From contig WHVY01000005.1 in assembly GCA_022266195.1 (NCBI GenBank), forward strand, positions 3,472,001 through 3,536,000: DNA of 64,000 bases, in the 5' to 3' direction. The notes under the pieces were generated by a model that was not told the DNA's origin, ran no database searches, and was given only the letters and a program-made list of their open reading frames with translations. Below, one piece after another: positions 59,801 through 64,000 of this stretch (positions are counted from its first letter, which is position 1; the number at the start of each line of letters is the position of its first letter). Position numbers and translations under genes: made by a program. This stretch comes from Tetranychus cinnabarinus. Lineage: Eukaryota; Arthropoda; Arachnida; Trombidiformes; Tetranychidae.

Positions 59801-62800
59801 ATCGCCATCAACAACAACAACAACCACAACAACAATAATTACAACAACCACTTCAACAGTAAAAAATCAACCTGAAAGATATTCACAGTCAAATTTAAGC
59901 TCGCCTTCAGCAACACCAGCAAAAAGACGGCGAACCTCATCTTCGACTAATGACCATTCTAAACCAGCTAAAAGCAATTTAAATCAAGAGCAAAAATTAG
60001 ATGAAACAATTAATACAAATAGCAACAATGGTAAAAGTGTTGGTAAAAATATCAATAACAACAATATCAGTAACAATAAGAATACTGTTAACAGTAACAA
60101 TACCAGTAGTTATGATAAACATAATGATAAATCTGTTTCTTCTAATCGTCAAAATAACAAGGTTAAAAGTGATAATGTTGAAAGTAAATCATTGGCAATC
60201 ATTACTCCTGTAACAACGAGTGATTCAGTTTCAACCGAATCAACAACATTCTCAACCAAAGTATTAAATGCATGCGATTCATCTGAAGAATCGCAACTCT
60301 CTTCAGTTAAACCAAGTAAGCCAGTAAATCCTTGTCAAACAACAGATTTAACAAAATCTAAAGTAATCACAACCACGACGACAACAACAACGACCACCAC
60401 AAAATCATCCGTGTTATCATCGGAAAGTTCACTGGAAACAGTAACCACAAATTCAACAGCAATGAATGTCCACTGCGAGTCTAAAGAAGATGAGAGTGGA
60501 ATTGATAAAAATATAAATAGTATTGTAATTAAAGAAGAGATGCGATCTAATCAAATGGATGAATGTGATGATGATAATGTTAATGACTTGAAAAAGCAGG
60601 AATTATGTTCATCAGATTCAACCGATTCCACTGCAATCAATGATACAAAATGTAATTCAATTATTGCATTAAGTTCAAGTGAATCTTCAAATGGTGATTC
60701 AGTGAATATTGAAAAACTTGGACCTTGCTCGGTTCCAGTGTCGCCTAGTTTACCTTCAAAGCCACCAACCACAGAATCATCAGCCTCATCATCATTTATA
60801 TCCAATGAAAAATGTGTCTATCAAACGTCACCTTCAATGAGTGATGAAAACTTGTCCAAGCGTGGTTTAACCAACATTGCTAGTAAAAAATGTGATCCTG
60901 TAAATAATAGTTGTAACATAAACTGTGCCAGTTCTAACACCAATTCCAATAGTAGCGATAACAGTATTAGCAGTATTAGTAAAACAATTGACACAACTAA
61001 TGTTAGTAATAGTATTAGTGATACCAATAGTAATAGTAAAGACCAATTTAGTAATGTTAATCCATTGATGTCAACTAGTGTGACAAAAAGTTCATCAAAA
61101 TTATCAACCTCTACTCCAAAGATGAAACCCGCTGAAGCAGCAATAAGCTTTAAATTGGATAATCTTTTGAGTGGAGTTCCACCTTCAAAATCACCGTTTT
61201 GTGTACGGAGTCCTAATTCAAGTCTAATGCCTAGTTTTACAACACCACAACCATCCTCAGCCTTGACAAATAATGTTTTTAGCATGTTTACACCACCAAT
61301 GCAAATGAATTCAACATCATTCCAGGTACACTTAACTGCCTTTAATTTTCAGATGAATAATAAATTATCACAGCTTCTAATTGTATTTTTTTCTTTGATC
61401 TTTTTCATTAGAAACCTGGTCGATGGAATACAATGCATGTAAGAATATCATGGGAAATATTGAGACAACAAAAAGCCTCTCAAGGAGATAAATCAAATAC
61501 AAATTCATCTTCACCTTTAACAATTACACCTTCATCGAGATCTTTTAATTTAAAATCTCCAACCATTTTACCACCAAGTTCCTCATCAGCATCATCTATT
61601 TCATTACCTACTTTGAGTAAAAATAGTCATTTACCTTATGATCTGATTCGACCGCCAGCTACTAATATTTTTGGAGATCTTAGACCAGGTCTTCAAACAC
61701 CGCAATCACAATCGCAGCAACAAAACCAACCTCAACCTCAACCACATCCGCAACCTCAACCTCAACCTTTACATCACCAACAAAATCAATCACAACCGTC
61801 AACACCTCATTCACGATCACTGGAGATCTCATCATTTTCAGCATCATTAATGAATGCTGCTTCTGGTGGACTCAATTCAACTCCATGGAATCATAGGTCA
61901 CCATTTGGTCCAGTATCTTTAGCTAGTGGCCATCTTCCCTATCCATCTTTGCAAGCACCTTCTTCTTCTGCTTCTTCCTCTACTTCTAGTTCTATACCAC
62001 AATCTTTAGCGTGTTCATTGCCATCTTCAATGTCGACCTCTTCAACATTTTCAGTTTCAACACCATCAATAACTGCACCGATATCGTCTTTAGGTAAAAT
62101 AAATGGAAATAATGATATTTTAAGATCTTCAAATTCAATTTTCGGTCTTCCACCTCGTCCTGGTGAAATTACATCCTTTTCAACATCTCTTTATAATGCT
62201 GCAGTTGCTGCTGCTGGACATGGACTCAATAGACCAAATTTAGAAGCATGGAATTCACCATTCGCTCCTGGACCAGGAATGTCTTCGATTGCTGCACATA
62301 ATTTTATCCGTTCTAGTTTACCTGGTTTCCCTGGTTTTCCTCATCCTCACTCTAATCCACATTCATCTCACAATAATCTTGGATTACCAGGTTCTGTGCC
62401 AACCTCAATGTCTAATAATTTATTTGCAAATCTTGCACCACCAAAAACACCACATTCATCAGCATCTTCTATATCATCATCCAATATAGATTCTTTAATG
62501 AATACACCTGGTCGTCCTGGTAGTTCAATTTTTCCGCCAATAGAACATCTTCCTCCAATATCATCTTCTTCTGGTTGTGGCTCTGTTCCTGGATCTGGTT
62601 CTTCTTCTTCATCTTCAACATCATGGGGAGGCCTTAAAGCTGAAGCTGAAAAATCAGAATCTGGTAAACATAAAGATGGGACAAGTCGAAATATTTCTTC
62701 ACGTTCTAAAGATGAAATGCGAAGTGCTGCCCATCATCATCAACAACAACATTACCATCATCAACATCGTAGTAGTAATAATAGTAATAGCAGTAGTAGC

Positions 62801-64000
62801 AATAATAATAGCAAAATTGTTGGATCAAAGCATTCATCATCATCATCGAATCATAATGGCGATTATGAATCATCTCATCGCCGTGAACGAGAAAAAAGTT
62901 CAAATAGCCAAAAACGTGAACATTCACGACCATCCAGTGTTAGCAGTGTATCAAGTGGTAATAAAATGATGAAAACAAGTAGTAGTGCCTTTAATGATAA
63001 TAGATCATCTCACATAAATGAATCAAAGGCTAAAGATGATCGTAAAGAATCAATGAATAATTATAACAAATATTTTGATCGAAGTCATAAACATTCAGCA
63101 AATTCAATTGACCATTCACATCGGGACCTCAAATCTGCAAGCCTTCTATCAAGCTCTATTGGTGTCTTTAACAATTCCAATTCAGCAATTCTGTTTTCTA
63201 CCGCTTCTACAGCCTCTTTTAATAATAGTATTATGTCCATTCCTACGCCACCTGGACTGCCACCTTCAATCACATCAGGAAACAATCATTCATCTGCAGC
63301 CTCTCTAGCATCTATGAATCTTCATGTGAACAATGCAATGGACCATCGAGCTCGTTTAATGGGCCTTTTTGGTCTTTCACATGGACCACCACCTCCACCA
63401 TCAACACCATCATTATGTCACTCTATGCCACCTTCACCTCATGGTTTACCTGGTCACTTATCTCATCCCAATCCTGGATCAGGAATTCCTTCTGGACTTT
63501 CCCATGATTTTCCAAAATCCTTTTGGAGTCCATTTTTCCAGCCACATCCAGGGTTCCATGAATTCCCTCCTAGAAATGATTTTTTAGAGCGAGAACATTT
63601 GTTGCAACAGTATAATATACTTAACTCTTCCGGTGGAGGAGCGCCATTGACTGAAAAACTTGCCAAAGAAGGGCCACTTCATGCGCTATTAGAAAAAGAA
63701 TCTCGAGATAAAGAAGCCGCATTTGCCTCTGTATTTGATAAGAATCGACTTGCTTCTTCTTCTGTTTCAACTTCAACTTCATCCTCAACCTCATCTTCAG
63801 TTAATGCTCACCATCCACATCTAAGACCCGGAGATACAGGTTTAATTGCGCCAAATGCACCTTCACTAGCTTCACCTTACGGTGGTCCAAGCTCATTAAG
63901 TCATGGACCAGGTAATTTAGGCTTAGGACATGCACTGCCACCACCACCTCTACCACCTTTATCGCAATCTCATCCACATTCACATGCATCTTCCTCTTAC
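50894..64000 (+). CDS. AUTS2/Tay-bridge homologue, Ser/Asn-rich (open at the right edge)
   Basis: Nuclear chromatin regulator of the AUTS2/FBRS family (Tay bridge in flies); vertebrate AUTS2 works with a PRC1 variant. Five exons are visible, all phase 0: 50894-51019, 53704-54771, 58370-59212, 59298-61325 and 61412-64000. They encode 2218 residues so far and the frame is still open. Exon 1 ends with the family's N-terminal block EEEIVDGFAIFSFLTYTDLE. Exons 2-4 are low complexity: Asn/His/Ser-rich, a 28-residue Ser/Leu run near 59350-59450, two poly-Thr runs, and nuclear-signal-like KRTKKRKLK and AKRRR. Exon 5 opens with KPGRWNTMHVRISWEI, the conserved start of the AUTS2 domain. It continues with Pro-rich sequence (QPQPQPHPQPQPQPLHH) and the block FLEREHLLQQYNILNSSGG. 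The visible part alone exceeds human AUTS2 (1259 residues). Intron 1 hosts a separate gene. Confidence 0.88.
51400..52889 (+). CDS. Four-TM protein nested in intron 1 of the AUTS2/Tay gene
   Basis: Not recognised with confidence. Two exons, 51400-51760 and 52510-52889, join at G|CT and give 246 residues. Four hydrophobic helices lie at about residues 20-45, 66-89, 95-122 and 138-160. The loop before helix 4 has two cysteines (CADPDEDTTFLQC). A ~85-residue charged C-terminal tail (FKKLVKANKVIRRECEKL...) ends in PQPKPVVY and should be cytosolic. The layout is tetraspan-like. Arthropod-specific four-TM families such as DUF4728 are candidates, untested. It lies wholly within intron 1 (51020-53703) of the AUTS2/Tay gene on the same strand, so it needs its own promoter and terminator. 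The start codon context AACC.ATGG is good, and an AT/AC dinucleotide tract lies 300 bp upstream. In-frame splicing and coherent topology support a real gene. Confidence 0.75.
56180..56525 (+). repeat. Polypurine (GAA/AAG-rich) tract
   Basis: About 345 bp that is overwhelmingly A and G on the plus strand, with GAAGAAG, AAAGAAAAAT and GAGGAAGAGC blocks. It lies inside intron 2 of the AUTS2/Tay gene and creates artefact Glu/Lys-rich or Phe/Ser-rich frames. Confidence 0.8.
57178..57206. repeat. Perfect 13-bp hairpin in intron 2
   Basis: TTTCTTTCCATGT and its reverse complement ACATGGAAAGAAA, separated by only three bases. Too short for a microRNA precursor as it stands. Confidence 0.75.

Noticed and set aside
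59288..61285. Acidic and Leu/Val-rich minus-strand frames under the AUTS2/Tay exons
   Set aside because: They are antisense shadows of Ser, Thr and Asn homopolymer runs on the plus strand.

Overview
This is AT-rich eukaryotic nuclear DNA with mostly short introns (about 40-250 bp, GT/AG boundaries, many GTAAGT donors) and intact protein-coding genes on both strands. The gene set (UDP-N-acetylglucosamine pyrophosphorylase, delta-9 desaturase, an AUTS2/Tay homologue, a GAS2-like cytoskeletal linker, secreted Cys-rich proteins) points to an arthropod. The low GC, gene density and secreted proteins suggest a mite, possibly a spider mite. That placement is inference: no species-diagnostic marker is present. 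The splice junctions below were joined by hand from conserved motifs and reading-frame continuity. There is no transcript evidence.

Layout, left to right. 1-1.6 kb: the 5' part of COX15 and a compact TAF9, both on the minus strand. 2.0-8.5 kb: a repeat-rich island holding two ~1.4-kb direct repeats, several copies of a SINE-like element with a tRNA-like head and a 3' tail of tetraloop hairpins, and a small TIR transposon. An intact secreted acid lipase gene (minus) lies between the direct repeats. 8.5-10.7 kb: mostly empty, with a possible chemoreceptor relic. 10.8-16.2 kb: a PLA2G15/LCAT-type lipase (plus), a C6orf136/DUF2358-like gene (minus) and, head-to-head with it, a TPX2-like spindle gene (plus). 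16.4-18.5 kb: a ~2.1-kb inverted repeat (foldback). 19.4-21.9 kb: UAP1 (plus), convergent with a stearoyl-CoA desaturase (minus, 22.2-24.0 kb). 26.3-26.9 kb: intronless PLPP6-like phosphatase (minus). 28.5-29.4 kb: a secreted six-cysteine protein (plus). 29.4-35.8 kb: a gene-poor stretch. 35.8-45.4 kb: a GAS2-like gene with a 7.4-kb intron between its two domains. 46.1-48.5 kb: a secreted protein of four six-cysteine modules built from repeated exon cassettes. 50.9 kb to the right edge: a very large Ser/Asn-rich AUTS2/Tay homologue, still open at the edge, with a four-TM gene nested in its first intron on the same strand.

Most genes are ordinary single-copy housekeeping loci. Several touch lipid metabolism (acid lipase, PLA2G15-type, desaturase, polyisoprenyl-phosphate phosphatase), but their scattered orientations give no sign of co-regulation. 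UAP1 supplies UDP-GlcNAc for chitin and glycosylation. The least explained items are the four-module 24-cysteine secreted protein, the hairpin-tailed SINE family with the lipase-flanking duplication, the large foldback, and the nested tetraspan gene.
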